DNA from: Acidobacteriaceae bacterium
GTDB taxonomy: Bacteria; Acidobacteriota; Terriglobia; Terriglobales; Acidobacteriaceae
Direction of reading: 5' to 3'
Length of the DNA: 64,000 bases
Assembly: GCA_025350325.1 (NCBI GenBank)
Contig: JANXYB010000012.1
Span: 59,754 to 123,753, forward strand
The notes below the pieces were generated by a model. It saw only the letters and a program-made list of their open reading frames with translations, was not told the DNA's origin and ran no database searches. Positions within the stretch are counted from its first letter, which is position 1. Each line of letters opens with the position of its first letter. The position numbers and the translations under genes were made by a program. Positions 27,243-36,379 of this stretch are shown here, piece after piece.

Positions 27243-29735
27243 ATGAACGAATTATTGAAATTTAGGCAGATGACTGCATCGTGCAAGCTAATCAATTGCG
27301 GCTCTGGCTCGCCAATCGCGAGCGCAGTCGCTTGCTTTGTATCCACTCTTTTTTTTGTCTCCGCTGGAGCCGTGAGTGCGCAAAAGGCCGATGCGCATCA
27401 TTCTGCTAAAGCCGCACATGCATCGAATGCTCAACTTGCCGATCCCAAGATTGAGGTGCGGGTCGAGAAACTGCTGCGGCAGATGACGCTCGATGAAAAG
27501 ATCGGGCAGTTGGTGCAGTACAACGATACCGGCGACGCGTCGCCACCATCACCAGCAAGTGAAAAGCCCACAACCGATCAGGCGGGCGGACTCGCCGCGG
27601 TAAATCCTGAGACGACGAATCACGTCAACGCTATGGAATTGGCAGCGACGGGCAGACTGGGCTCAATGCTCAATACCATTGGAGCGGCGCGTACCAACAC
27701 GTATCAGCATCTTGCCGTTGAAAAAAGCAGGTTGCATATCCCATTGCTGTTTGGCGCCGATGTGATTCATGGGTTTCGTACGATCTATCCTGTGCCCTTA
27801 GGGCTGGCGGCGAGTTTCGATCCGGAGATGGTATCGGGGGTTTCGCGCATTGCCGCGGAAGAAGCAACAACGGCGGGCGTGCGATGGTTTTATTCGCCGA
27901 TGGTGGACATCAGCCGTGATCCGCGCTGGGGACGCACAGTTGAAGGCGCGGGAGAAGACCCTTACCTTGGCGGGGCGATGGCGCGGGCCTACGTCCGCGG
28001 TTACCAGGGCGACGATCTTTCTAAGCCAGGGTATGTCGCTGCTTCGGTGAAGCATTTCGCGGCGTACGGTGCGGCCGAGGCGGGTCGCGAATACAACACC
28101 ACAGACATGTCTGAGATCACGCTGCGGCAGGTGTATCTCGTGCCGTATCGCGCAGCTGTCGAGGCGGGGGCCGCAACGATGATGAGCGCATTCAATGCTC
28201 TCGATGGCGTCCCGGCGAGCGCCAATCCATTTCTCCTGGGCAAGGTGCTGCGCGGCGAGTGGGGATTCAATGGCTTCGTGGTCAGCGACTACACGGCGGT
28301 GATGGAACTGATGAATCACGGCATTGCTCTCGATTCCGCAGCAGCAACTCGGAAGGCACTGACCGCAGGCGTCGATGTGGACATGATGTCGCACTTCTAC
28401 GACACGCAACTGCCGGGACTGATTCGCTCAGGTCAGGTGCCGATGAGAGTGGTGGACGAAGCGGTGCGGCGCGTGCTGCGGGTGAAGTTTGCGACGGGAT
28501 TGTTTGAGCATCCTTATGCCGAGGGCGCGGAGGTGACGGCTGCGGTGGACGCCCACAGGCCTATCGTTCGCAAGGCGGCGCAAGAATCGCTGGTGCTGCT
28601 AAAAAACGACAAGCAGCGAGGCGGAGAGGCACTACTGCCTCTCTCAGCATCGGTGAAACATGTCGCGCTCATCGGGCCGCTGGCCGACAACACCGGCGAA
28701 ATGATTGGAGCGTGGGGCGGAGCGGGGAGCGATCGCGACATCGTTACGTTACGCCAGGCCCTCGAAGAAAGGGCGAAGCAGACGGGCGCATCGGTCGTCT
28801 TCACGAACGGGACCGAGATATTAGGCACGTCGCGGAACGGCTTTGCCGAGGCCGTGCAGGCTGCGCAATCGGCCGATGTTGCGATACTGGCCCTTGGCGA
28901 GTCGAATGCGATGAGCGGTGAGGCGGGATCGCGCGCGTACCTCGACCTGCCCGGCAATCAGCAGCAGCTGCTAGAGGCGGTAGTGGCGACCGGCAAGCCG
29001 GTGGTGCTGATTATTTTTTCTGGCCGGCCGCTGGTGCTCGACTGGGCTGCCAAACAGGTTCACGCAATCGTTGAGGCCTGGTATCCCGGGACAGAAGCGG
29101 GGCATGCGCTGACGGATGTGCTGTATGGCGACGTGTCGCCGAGTGGCAAATTGCCAATGAGTTTTCCGCGTGCGCTCGGGCAAGAACCGCTTTACTACAA
29201 CCACTTTCCGACGGGACGGCCGCCGATGGGCATCGATCTATCGAAGCCACCGGGCGGGGATTCGCGCTTTTTCTCGCGCTACATCGATGTGTCCAACGAT
29301 GCGTTGTTTGCCTTTGGGCATGGGCTCTCGTACACGACGTTTGCGTATAGCCATGTGGAGGTGTCAAAGGCCAATATCACGCTGACAGATGCGTTGCACG
29401 ATCGGTCGGCACCGCTATTGAAGGCGACTGCAACGGTGAGCAACACGGGGCACCGCACGGCGACCGAAGTGGTGCAGTGTTACGTGCGAAACCTGGGCGC
29501 AAGTGTTGAACAGCCGGTGCGGAGCCTGAAAGGATTTGCTCGCATAACTTTGGCCGCAGGAGAATCTAAACAGGTCAGCTTCGATCTTGGATTCAATGAG
29601 CTGTCTTTTTACAGCGTCGAGAATCTGCCCACGATCGAAGCAACGCATTACACTGTTTGGATTGGCGGGGATTCGCTAGCCGATCAGAAAGCTATTTTTG
29701 AAATTACGCCGAGCAGCAAGGGCCACGAGCGTTAA
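27243..29735 (+). CDS. GH3 beta-glucosidase (BglX-like), secreted
   Basis: About 830 residues (GTG at 27234 is an alternative start). A signal segment (FVSTLFFVSAGAVSAQ) is followed by the GH3 TIM barrel: LLRQMTLDEKIGQLVQ, LLFGADVIHGFRTIYPVPLG, VKHFAAYGAAEAGREYN and GFVVSDYTAVMELMNHG with the nucleophile Asp (about residue 348). The second domain has LKNDKQRGG and LGESNAMSGEAGSR. The C-terminal fibronectin-like domain follows FGHGLSYTTFAYS. By family it releases terminal glucose from beta-oligosaccharides in the periplasm or outside. Beside two PF10091 enzymes it would complete beta-1,2-glucan breakdown, since some GH3 enzymes prefer sophorose-type links. Confidence 0.9.
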   Translation: MNELLKFRQMTASCKLINCGSGSPIASAVACFVSTLFFVSAGAVSAQKADAHHSAKAAHASNAQLADPKIEVRVEKLLRQMTLDEKIGQLVQYNDTGDASPPSPASEKPTTDQAGGLAAVNPETTNHVNAMELAATGRLGSMLNTIGAARTNTYQHLAVEKSRLHIPLLFGADVIHGFRTIYPVPLGLAASFDPEMVSGVSRIAAEEATTAGVRWFYSPMVDISRDPRWGRTVEGAGEDPYLGGAMARAYVRGYQGDDLSKPGYVAASVKHFAAYGAAEAGREYNTTDMSEITLRQVYLVPYRAAVEAGAATMMSAFNALDGVPASANPFLLGKVLRGEWGFNGFVVSDYTAVMELMNHGIALDSAAATRKALTAGVDVDMMSHFYDTQLPGLIRSGQVPMRVVDEAVRRVLRVKFATGLFEHPYAEGAEVTAAVDAHRPIVRKAAQESLVLLKNDKQRGGEALLPLSASVKHVALIGPLADNTGEMIGAWGGAGSDRDIVTLRQALEERAKQTGASVVFTNGTEILGTSRNGFAEAVQAAQSADVAILALGESNAMSGEAGSRAYLDLPGNQQQLLEAVVATGKPVVLIIFSGRPLVLDWAAKQVHAIVEAWYPGTEAGHALTDVLYGDVSPSGKLPMSFPRALGQEPLYYNHFPTGRPPMGIDLSKPPGGDSRFFSRYIDVSNDALFAFGHGLSYTTFAYSHVEVSKANITLTDALHDRSAPLLKATATVSNTGHRTATEVVQCYVRNLGASVEQPVRSLKGFARITLAAGESKQVSFDLGFNELSFYSVENLPTIEATHYTVWIGGDSLADQKAIFEITPSSKGHER

Positions 29736-29766
29736 ATTAGTTCTCTCAATCCTAGTGAATGCTGAC

Positions 29767-31818
29767 TCAGTCTTCACGATAAGAAAGATTATCGAAGATT
29801 AAACCTTCAGCATTTGTGAATTCGAACGAAACCTTGGAACTGCGATCGAGCCATCCTGTGCGGAGGCGGCGTAGCTCGCCGGGTTTCACAATGAACTTTA
29901 CCTCGCGCATCTCAGGACAGCGGATCGTCAGCGATGCTTCAACGGGGCTGTTGTTATACACATCGAAGCCGACGAAGATGCGTGGCCAGTTGAATCGAAA
30001 CTCGGCTGTGCCTGCTTTGGGAGCAGCGAGGGCAAGGTTGAATGTTCCAAAGCCGCCCTGCGGAACATGGATGGTCCATTCGCCTTCTCCCCACGCGATC
30101 GCACCCGCCGGGTATTCCCCTTTGAGAATCGTTCCCGCGGCCAAATGTGGATCATCGAAGGTCATGGTGCGAACGGGAGGGGAGCCATCTTGGCCCTGTA
30201 CATCGATGTTTTTCGCGTCGTCGTGATTGATGCGCAGCACGTGGGTCTTGTCGTCGAAGGTGAATGCAGATGCATTTAGATCTTTGCGGCGGACCATGGG
30301 CTTTCCATCCGCAGTAACGAATTCCGGTGCGAAGTCGATGCGCAACACGTCGGAGCTTGTTGAATCGAAGGTGGAGTAAGTCACTGAGCCTTTTCCGTAA
30401 TGGATGTGCGTGACGACGGAGCTTGACCCCAGCAGGTGGGATTCGTCGGCGGGCGCCCACTCCGGTACTGCCCAGAATGCGTCCATCGTGCGCCGCGGCC
30501 CGTCGGCAAACTCGTCTGTGAACCACCACTGGTTGGCAAAGGGTGCGTGAGCAGATGAAGACAATCCCTGAAAATACGTGACCCAGTTATAGGAGCGATA
30601 AGCTTCTTCGCGATAAGCGACGTCACCGGTCTTGGCGTAATAGAGTGCTTCAACAGCGGCGAGGCGTGCGGTGTGACTGTCGCAGCACTGATTCGGTTCA
30701 TTGCAACAGTAACGGATTCCATTGCCCTGCTCAGTGGTGATGGTGGCGCCGTGCACAACGTACTTAGGCCACTTCGGAGTGGTCTTGACCCAGGCAATGA
30801 GTTTTCTGGAGTGCTCGCGCCATTCTGAATCTTTGTCGGGATGCAGGAGTACGTAGCGGGCAAACTCAAGTGGAATAACTTGGTTCATATTTTCCATGCT
30901 GGGAACTGTGTCTTCAAAATAGCCTACCCATACATTGTTGGCGAGCGGATATGTCTTGAACCATTCCCATGCAGCGGCGCGCACGCGCTGATACTCATTG
31001 ACCTTGCCTTGGTTGAGACGCATGAGCTCATCGAAGAGCATGATGGGCTCGATCACGTTGGCAGAGTAGGGGCCCATCGCGCCACCCGGGGCCTTGCCAT
31101 CGCGCGCATAGCATCGCACTGGCCACGGCGAATGGTCCGCGTCGCCCTGGGTATAGTTCTTGACTAAAGCGTCGGCACACCGGATGGCGGCGCGCAGATA
31201 CTTGGTGTTGCCTGTCATCTCATAAAGCTTGAGGTAAGCGTAACCATCTTCACCAACGACGTGCGGCTCTATGAAGTCTTCACCGAGGCTGCTCCACCCG
31301 CTGTAGTGCAGAGCGCCCGGGTTTGCTGATGCGTAGGGCACTTGCGACCACGCGTAGCCTTCAGGGGTAAGCCCATTTTCCAGTTCATAATCAAAGAAAG
31401 ACTGAAGAAACGTGAGGGTTTGCTGATCGCCAGTATATGGGTAGAGACGCTCGATGAACCCTTCCATCATCGCCCGTAGGTAGCCGGTGGAATTTGCCCA
31501 ATGCGGGTCGGGTTGAAGTTCAAACGTGGTGCGATCAAACTCAAAGCAGCAATAAAAATACGGCAGGCGCTGTCGGTGGTACTGGTCCCAGACGATCGTC
31601 CACTGGCTGAGGAAGTAAGACGAATATGAGTATCCAGTATCGTTGGGCATGGGCCAGGGAAGCAGCTTTCCCTGCGCATCAAGCTGCACGGGGCGACCAG
31701 CGATCGTGGGTGCATCGAGAATAGATACTGGGCGAAACGGTTTGTCCTGGCCTGCTGTCATTGCGACCGGAGAAAACAGGATCGTGCAGACAACGAGTGC
31801 GCCTACTTTGTTTAACAT
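29767..31818 (-). CDS. Secreted protein of unknown function, possible (alpha/alpha)-barrel carbohydrate-active enzyme
   Basis: 683 residues with a signal peptide (VGALVVCTILFSPVAMTAG). The first 430 residues are rich in aromatic and acidic helices separated by glycine loops (MMEGFIERLYPYTGDQQTLTF, GEDGYAYLKLYEMTGNTKYL, ARLAAVEALYYAKTGDVAYR), typical of an (alpha/alpha) toroid. The C-terminal part is beta-rich. Three Cys-Cys pairs stand out: YFYCCFEFD (90-91), IRYCCNEPNQCCDSH (371-372, 378-379). I do not recognise a defined family. It converges on the GH3 gene with a 31-base gap and lies downstream of LacI regulator 2 on the same strand, so it belongs to the polysaccharide island by context. 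Confidence 0.6.
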   Translation of the reverse strand: MLNKVGALVVCTILFSPVAMTAGQDKPFRPVSILDAPTIAGRPVQLDAQGKLLPWPMPNDTGYSYSSYFLSQWTIVWDQYHRQRLPYFYCCFEFDRTTFELQPDPHWANSTGYLRAMMEGFIERLYPYTGDQQTLTFLQSFFDYELENGLTPEGYAWSQVPYASANPGALHYSGWSSLGEDFIEPHVVGEDGYAYLKLYEMTGNTKYLRAAIRCADALVKNYTQGDADHSPWPVRCYARDGKAPGGAMGPYSANVIEPIMLFDELMRLNQGKVNEYQRVRAAAWEWFKTYPLANNVWVGYFEDTVPSMENMNQVIPLEFARYVLLHPDKDSEWREHSRKLIAWVKTTPKWPKYVVHGATITTEQGNGIRYCCNEPNQCCDSHTARLAAVEALYYAKTGDVAYREEAYRSYNWVTYFQGLSSSAHAPFANQWWFTDEFADGPRRTMDAFWAVPEWAPADESHLLGSSSVVTHIHYGKGSVTYSTFDSTSSDVLRIDFAPEFVTADGKPMVRRKDLNASAFTFDDKTHVLRINHDDAKNIDVQGQDGSPPVRTMTFDDPHLAAGTILKGEYPAGAIAWGEGEWTIHVPQGGFGTFNLALAAPKAGTAEFRFNWPRIFVGFDVYNNSPVEASLTIRCPEMREVKFIVKPGELRRLRTGWLDRSSKVSFEFTNAEGLIFDNLSYRED

Positions 31819-31895
31819 CGAACTTTCCTTCCCTTTAACGCTCGCCCGTTGTTATCAAGTCATATGCGATTTGTCCACTAAACAATAACGCAGCA

Positions 31896-33005
31896 TCATG
31901 GCTTTGTACGAGCAGACTTTGGGCGCGGCTTATCGCAATTGATTGCCGTTGACTCCCGCGCAATGAGCGTGGGCGGGAAAGTATGGATTTGCACCGGCGC
32001 ATCCTTGCGATCTTCCTTGGCCTTCAGCGCTTCCATCACGCACTTTGCGGCGGTCTCACCGATCTGCAGCATCGACTGACGAATCGTGGTGAGGCTTGGA
32101 AGTGACACGGCCGCCGGAAACACATCGTCAAAGCCAATCACTGAGCAGTCTCCAGGGACTGACAGACCAGATTGATTTAGTCCGCGTATGACGCCGAGCG
32201 CGGTGAGATCGTCGAATGCAAGTATCGCTGAAAAATCTTTGCCCTTTGCAAGGAGTGCCTCGGTCAATGTAATGCCGTTGTCATAGGCGGAATAGGGATT
32301 TACCTGGCTCGGAAGTTGGCAAATGAGGGATGGATTGAGTCTTAGCTTCGTCTCGCCAGCGTAGCGCTGAATGCCTTCCCATCGCGGCTGGCTGTCAAAC
32401 ATTTCTTCCGGTCCAAGAATCACGGCAACTTTGCGATGACCCAATTGGTGCAGGTGCTGCAGCGCGAGATAGCCACCAGCATCATTATCGACCAGAACCG
32501 AACTGATGTTGCGCGCGGTCATATCTCGGCCAACAACCACAACTGGCACATGATTTTTCTTGATGTCTTCGAGGATCGAATTCTCATCAAACACCCAACT
32601 TGCAATGACGATGATTCCCTCGGCCCTCCGCTCGAGCGCCATACGAAGGTGTGTTTCAAAAAGCGAGCGCTGGCTCCGAGCATCCATGAATTGCGGCAAA
32701 TATCCTTGCGACTGCAGGTGGTCTTCGATTCCGTGAATGATGGAAATACAGAAGGGATCCGAAAGATCGTAGGTGATGACGCCTATCATGCGGCTACGAT
32801 TGCGGCGTAGCGAACGCGCAAATGCGTCGGGGTGATATCCAAGCGACAGTGCGACCTCGCGGATATGCTTGCGCGTGGATGCGGCGACGTGCTGAGACAA
32901 AGGTGCATCGTTGAGAACGATGGATACTGTAGACACGGCAAAACCGCTCGCCTTGGCCACATCGAGCAGCTTCACATGGTTCCGAATATCTTTCTTCATC
33001 TCCAT
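31896..33005 (-). CDS. LacI-family transcriptional regulator 2
   Basis: 369 residues. The helix-turn-helix is VKLLDVAKASGFAVSTVSIVL, the hinge is YHPDAFARSLRRNRSR, and the ligand-binding domain includes MIGVITYDLSDPF, VVVVGRDMTA, LAFDDLTALGVIRGL and CSVIGFDDVFPAA. The basic tail ends PRPKSARTKP. An alternative start two codons in (32999) is possible; neither has a strong ribosome-binding site. It differs enough from regulator 1 in the recognition helix (AVSTVSIVL against SQSTVSRIV) to bind a different or related operator. Its upstream region is the scar of a truncated permease gene. Confidence 0.9.
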   Translation of the reverse strand: MEMKKDIRNHVKLLDVAKASGFAVSTVSIVLNDAPLSQHVAASTRKHIREVALSLGYHPDAFARSLRRNRSRMIGVITYDLSDPFCISIIHGIEDHLQSQGYLPQFMDARSQRSLFETHLRMALERRAEGIIVIASWVFDENSILEDIKKNHVPVVVVGRDMTARNISSVLVDNDAGGYLALQHLHQLGHRKVAVILGPEEMFDSQPRWEGIQRYAGETKLRLNPSLICQLPSQVNPYSAYDNGITLTEALLAKGKDFSAILAFDDLTALGVIRGLNQSGLSVPGDCSVIGFDDVFPAAVSLPSLTTIRQSMLQIGETAAKCVMEALKAKEDRKDAPVQIHTFPPTLIARESTAINCDKPRPKSARTKP

Positions 33006-33189
33006 AGGGTTTTTGTTTATTTATTCCAAGTCACAGCGGCAGCGGCAGAGCAAGGTCTCTCCAACCTCGACATTGATGAAGAGGCAAGCGATCCGGGGAT
33101 GGATGACGACATGATCCAATTTGCCGTGCGAACGATCATGCCGCCTCTCCAGGAAGAACTTTGTAGCGGCGCCCTGCGGCCATAGCTGA

Positions 33190-33388
33190 TCGAGGTGAAG
33201 AGCATGGCCACCATAGCCAGCAGGATGACCGTTACCACATGGCCGCGTGATGCATCGTAGAGGACGCCAAATACCGGCATCGGCGCTGTCGGTTGTATGA
33301 GAATGATGCCGTAAAGCACCAGGTCCCAAAAGCGCAAACTGCGCTTTAGTCCTATGGTTCCAGATTGGCTCACATCGCTAGTGGCCAT
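33190..33388 (-). pseudogene. N-terminal fragment of an APC-family amino acid permease
   Basis: From an ATG at 33388 the frame reads SQSGTIGLKRSLRFWDLVLYG, then IILIQPTAPMPVFGVLYD, RGHVVTVILLAMVAMLFTSISYGR. This is the start of an amino acid/polyamine permease of the APC superfamily, whose members are about 450-500 residues. After SYGR (near 33190) the sequence stops resembling a transporter; the frame runs on to 33017 with Ser/Ala-rich, unrelated residues. Only two membrane helices remain, so this is a broken gene. It lies 8 bases downstream of the GH2 gene on the same strand. The break may mark a deletion that joined it to the LacI regulator region. Confidence 0.7.
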
Positions 33389-33396
33389 ATATTTCC

Positions 33397-36057
33397 TTAG
33401 TGTCCTGCGGCAGCGGCAGTGGGGGTCAAGCTCTGAGCTGCGACGTTCCAGCCCTCAATCTGAACGATCGGAGATGTGGCGCTATCCGGCAACATTGCGG
33501 TGAGTGTGTGAGACTCTCCGGGCGAGAGCTCTATCCAATTGTCAGACCAAAGTACAGGTGCAATCAGGCCGCCGTCTTGCGTGCGCACCGCGGCACGTAC
33601 TTGAAACGCCAGAGCGGTAGATGGATTGTCGAGATGAACAATGAGTTCGCGTCCATGCGCTGTGTTTGTAGTTTCGGCATGTACGGTAACCTTGGCCGCC
33701 GGCAAATTTGCAAGTGCAGTCAGATCCTCGTGGCGCGCGGCCGGCGTATGGGTGTAGTCAGTCTTCGGCCAATCAAAGGTTGTCAGTGTTCCCGGCACCC
33801 AATAGAAGTTTCGACTTACAATATGGCCCGCAGAATCCGACAAATTCAGGTCGATAAAGAATATCTTTTCGGCAGCAGAATACAGACTTTCAGGAATTTC
33901 AAAGACTCGTAGCACGCTATCGCTTGCCGCATTGAGTTTGGCTTGCGCAGTATAAAGCTCTTTCCAACTCAAGTTATAGACGTGGAGGTTTGCCTGCAAC
34001 CCATCAGCGGAATGGTAGGTGCTGTTCACTACATCTACTGAACGATCGTCGTAGGCGTACTGGATATGCAATGGTTCGCAAGCCTTTTTGGTTCCAAAAT
34101 ATCCACCTCCGGTGTCGAGGTTGTAATCGAAAAGATGCCAAATCATCGACGGCCACGCATTATTGAGCATCCATTGAATGACACCCGTCGATGCGTATTT
34201 GTTCTTACTGTAAGCCTCAAACATGGCCCGTTCTGAATCGTATTCCATGGTCTGCGCCATGCGTTCATAATCGGCAGCTGAATTCGGTTTCGCGTAAACC
34301 GCTTCCATGGCTGCGTTAAAAACGTTCAGGGTCATGAAGCCCTCGCCGCCGTTGTGCATACTCCAGTTGGCGGTAGGTGGCCATGCGTCGGCGTCAGGCA
34401 AAAACGTCTTGCGGCTGGCGAGCGAAGAAATGGCTGGTCCAGGGCTAGTCTCGGTGTTGAATCCGTATGCGCCACCGTTGTGTTGATCCACGTACCAGTA
34501 ACTCGGCGCTACGTAATCGTACGGGCCAGTCATTTTGACACCGCTTGCTCCCGTGACGGTGGTCGGCGCAGCGGTAGCCGATGAGAGTATGGGGTTGGGC
34601 CAATGGGTTTCGGCCTCTACCTTCAAGTATTCCCTCTCAACATTTGCAGGCGGAGGATTGTCGCTGCCGTTAAGCCAGACCAGCAGGCTGGCGTGCTGAC
34701 GAAGACGCAGCATCTGCGCGCGCAACGAGGCGGTTGCGATGGTCAAGTCTTCAGGTGTCCAGTCTTTCCAATGTTCCCAGTGATCGCAGCAGCACCAACC
34801 GAGCATAACTAAAATTCCTTGCTCGTCGGCCATATGGAAGAAAGACTCAGTTTCAAGTTTGCCTTCGAGGCGAATGGTATTCAGATTCAGATCGCGCACC
34901 AGGCGAAATTGATCGCGGAGGCGCGTTTCGTCAGAGCGCAATAACATGTCCTGCGACCATCCGGCACCACGAATCAAAATCGGTTTGCCGTTCACGCGAA
35001 AAAGACGGCTTCCGTTGGCAGTGAGTTCAGAAGTGATCTCACGAATGCCGAATTCAACGATCTGCTCGTCTGCGAGTTGACCTTGAGCGGCAAAGCGTAC
35101 CGTCAGTCTTTCAAGATGCGGCTGGCCCATCTGGCTAGGCCACCACGGCTTCGGATCGTGGAGCTGAAGCTGCGGGAATTGCTCCGCTGTAAAGACGATG
35201 GTGCGATCTTCCTGGGGGCCAAGTACGATTGTCTGCTCGGCACGGACGCCCGCGGCCACACTGGAAACCACGCCCTTGACCACATGATCGGTAGCGTTGT
35301 GCAGCTCGGCGTACACCGTAAGGGTGGCGGTGCTCAACGTGCTGTCGGTGAAGTGAGTGACTGCCATTGGCGAGCGCACGCTGACCGCGCCAGTCGTGAC
35401 CAGATCGACCGCACCCCACAGCCCCATGTCCTTGTCCGGTGGGCATGGATTCCAATCGACCCAGTTGATGCCCAGATCTTGTTCTGTAGGCGCGAAGGTC
35501 TCTACCCCGAGCACATTTGTCTTCCCCGACCGCAAGAAATCTGTTACATCGAAATCGTAGGTGCGGTATGCGCCGGCAACCTTAGTAGTGTCGGCAATCT
35601 TGTGTCCATTGAGCCAAATATCTCCGCGATAGTTGATACCGCCGAAGTGCAACCAGAATCGCACGTCTTTACTAGCGGTGGTCGGTGTAACAAACTCCGT
35701 TCGATACCACCAACCGCATCGGTATGGGCTATCCTGGGCCATCGGCAGGTTGGAAAAGTTTTGTCCAATGGGATAAGTAGTGCCGGGAATCGTGCGCAGA
35801 TTCGAGCCGTAATATGGATTGGGCACCACGTTGGCGGCAGTTTGCGCTGCAAGCACCGTGCTGGGCACAGACGTTTTCAGCCAACCCTCGGTGGTGAACT
35901 GACCGCTCGTAATTGCATCTCCGGATGCCTGCAGTTTGCACGCTGACTGCAGACGCCATCCGTCCCGCAACGGAGTTATAGTTCCAGCCCTTAGGGCCAG
36001 CGGCAGTATCAATAATGCAAACAGTGCAACCAGGATCTTCTCGCGCTTCGAGATCAT
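33397..36057 (-). CDS. GH2 exo-beta-D-glucosaminidase-like enzyme (CsxA type), secreted
   Basis: 886 residues with a signal peptide (ILVALFALLILPLALRAG). Domain order is that of large GH2 enzymes: jelly-roll sugar-binding domain (GWWYRTEF, INYRGDIWLNGHKIA), Ig-like domain, TIM barrel (LNTIRLEGKLE, GILVMLGWCCCDHWEHW) and C-terminal beta domains. The acid/base position reads WLNGSDNPP (Asp466) and the nucleophile YGFNTETSPG (Glu536), close to Asp469/Glu541 of the exo-beta-D-glucosaminidase CsxA and unlike the NE motif of most GH2 enzymes. This suggests release of GlcN from chito-oligosaccharides, or a related mannosidic activity. Divergent from TonB receptor 2. Confidence 0.85.
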   Translation of the reverse strand: MISKREKILVALFALLILPLALRAGTITPLRDGWRLQSACKLQASGDAITSGQFTTEGWLKTSVPSTVLAAQTAANVVPNPYYGSNLRTIPGTTYPIGQNFSNLPMAQDSPYRCGWWYRTEFVTPTTASKDVRFWLHFGGINYRGDIWLNGHKIADTTKVAGAYRTYDFDVTDFLRSGKTNVLGVETFAPTEQDLGINWVDWNPCPPDKDMGLWGAVDLVTTGAVSVRSPMAVTHFTDSTLSTATLTVYAELHNATDHVVKGVVSSVAAGVRAEQTIVLGPQEDRTIVFTAEQFPQLQLHDPKPWWPSQMGQPHLERLTVRFAAQGQLADEQIVEFGIREITSELTANGSRLFRVNGKPILIRGAGWSQDMLLRSDETRLRDQFRLVRDLNLNTIRLEGKLETESFFHMADEQGILVMLGWCCCDHWEHWKDWTPEDLTIATASLRAQMLRLRQHASLLVWLNGSDNPPPANVEREYLKVEAETHWPNPILSSATAAPTTVTGASGVKMTGPYDYVAPSYWYVDQHNGGAYGFNTETSPGPAISSLASRKTFLPDADAWPPTANWSMHNGGEGFMTLNVFNAAMEAVYAKPNSAADYERMAQTMEYDSERAMFEAYSKNKYASTGVIQWMLNNAWPSMIWHLFDYNLDTGGGYFGTKKACEPLHIQYAYDDRSVDVVNSTYHSADGLQANLHVYNLSWKELYTAQAKLNAASDSVLRVFEIPESLYSAAEKIFFIDLNLSDSAGHIVSRNFYWVPGTLTTFDWPKTDYTHTPAARHEDLTALANLPAAKVTVHAETTNTAHGRELIVHLDNPSTALAFQVRAAVRTQDGGLIAPVLWSDNWIELSPGESHTLTAMLPDSATSPIVQIEGWNVAAQSLTPTAAAAGH

Positions 36058-36206
36058 TTGAGTTCCTTATTTGAGGCGTTTAAGTATTCGCGTTAGAAAG
36101 CATTCGTCGAATGATTATGGAAGGACGGAAGAAGGGGACTCGTTGTAGCGTGTCGGTCGACCGTCGCTCTCCACGCACAACAGGTTCAGATGTCCAGTGA
36201 ACTTTA

Positions 36207-36220
36207 TTCAATCGTTTCAA
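36207..36220. promoter_or_regulatory. Weak LacI-like dyad
   Basis: On the minus strand this reads TTGAAACGATTGAA. Its core AAACGATTG is identical to nine bases of the site at 27069-27084. Outer positions differ, so binding by the same regulator is only a possibility. Confidence 0.3.
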
Positions 36221-36350
36221 TTAGGCAATATCGTACTGTTTTTGTATTCCTGTCAAGCACGAATAATTCTTGGGCGGGGTCGGGCAGTCTAAGGCTTCCG
36301 ATCCGGAGTCTCAGTCAGACGGAGAACGCGTTCATCAGAATAAGTTTCCC

Positions 36351-36379
36351 TTGACAAGCAAAATCCTTGTTAATAAAGT
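36351..36379 (+). promoter_or_regulatory. Sigma-70-type promoter of TonB receptor 2
   Basis: TTGACA (36351-36356) and TAAAGT (36374-36379) are separated by 17 bases, the optimal spacing. The predicted start point near 36386 leaves a leader of about 50 bases before the ATG at 36436, which is preceded by GGGGGAT. Confidence 0.55.

Noticed and set aside
32832..33185. Plus-strand frame across LacI regulator 2 start and the permease scar
   Set aside because: Most of it is antisense to the regulator. The acidic end (DIDEEASDPGMDDDM) is curious but matches no family known to me.
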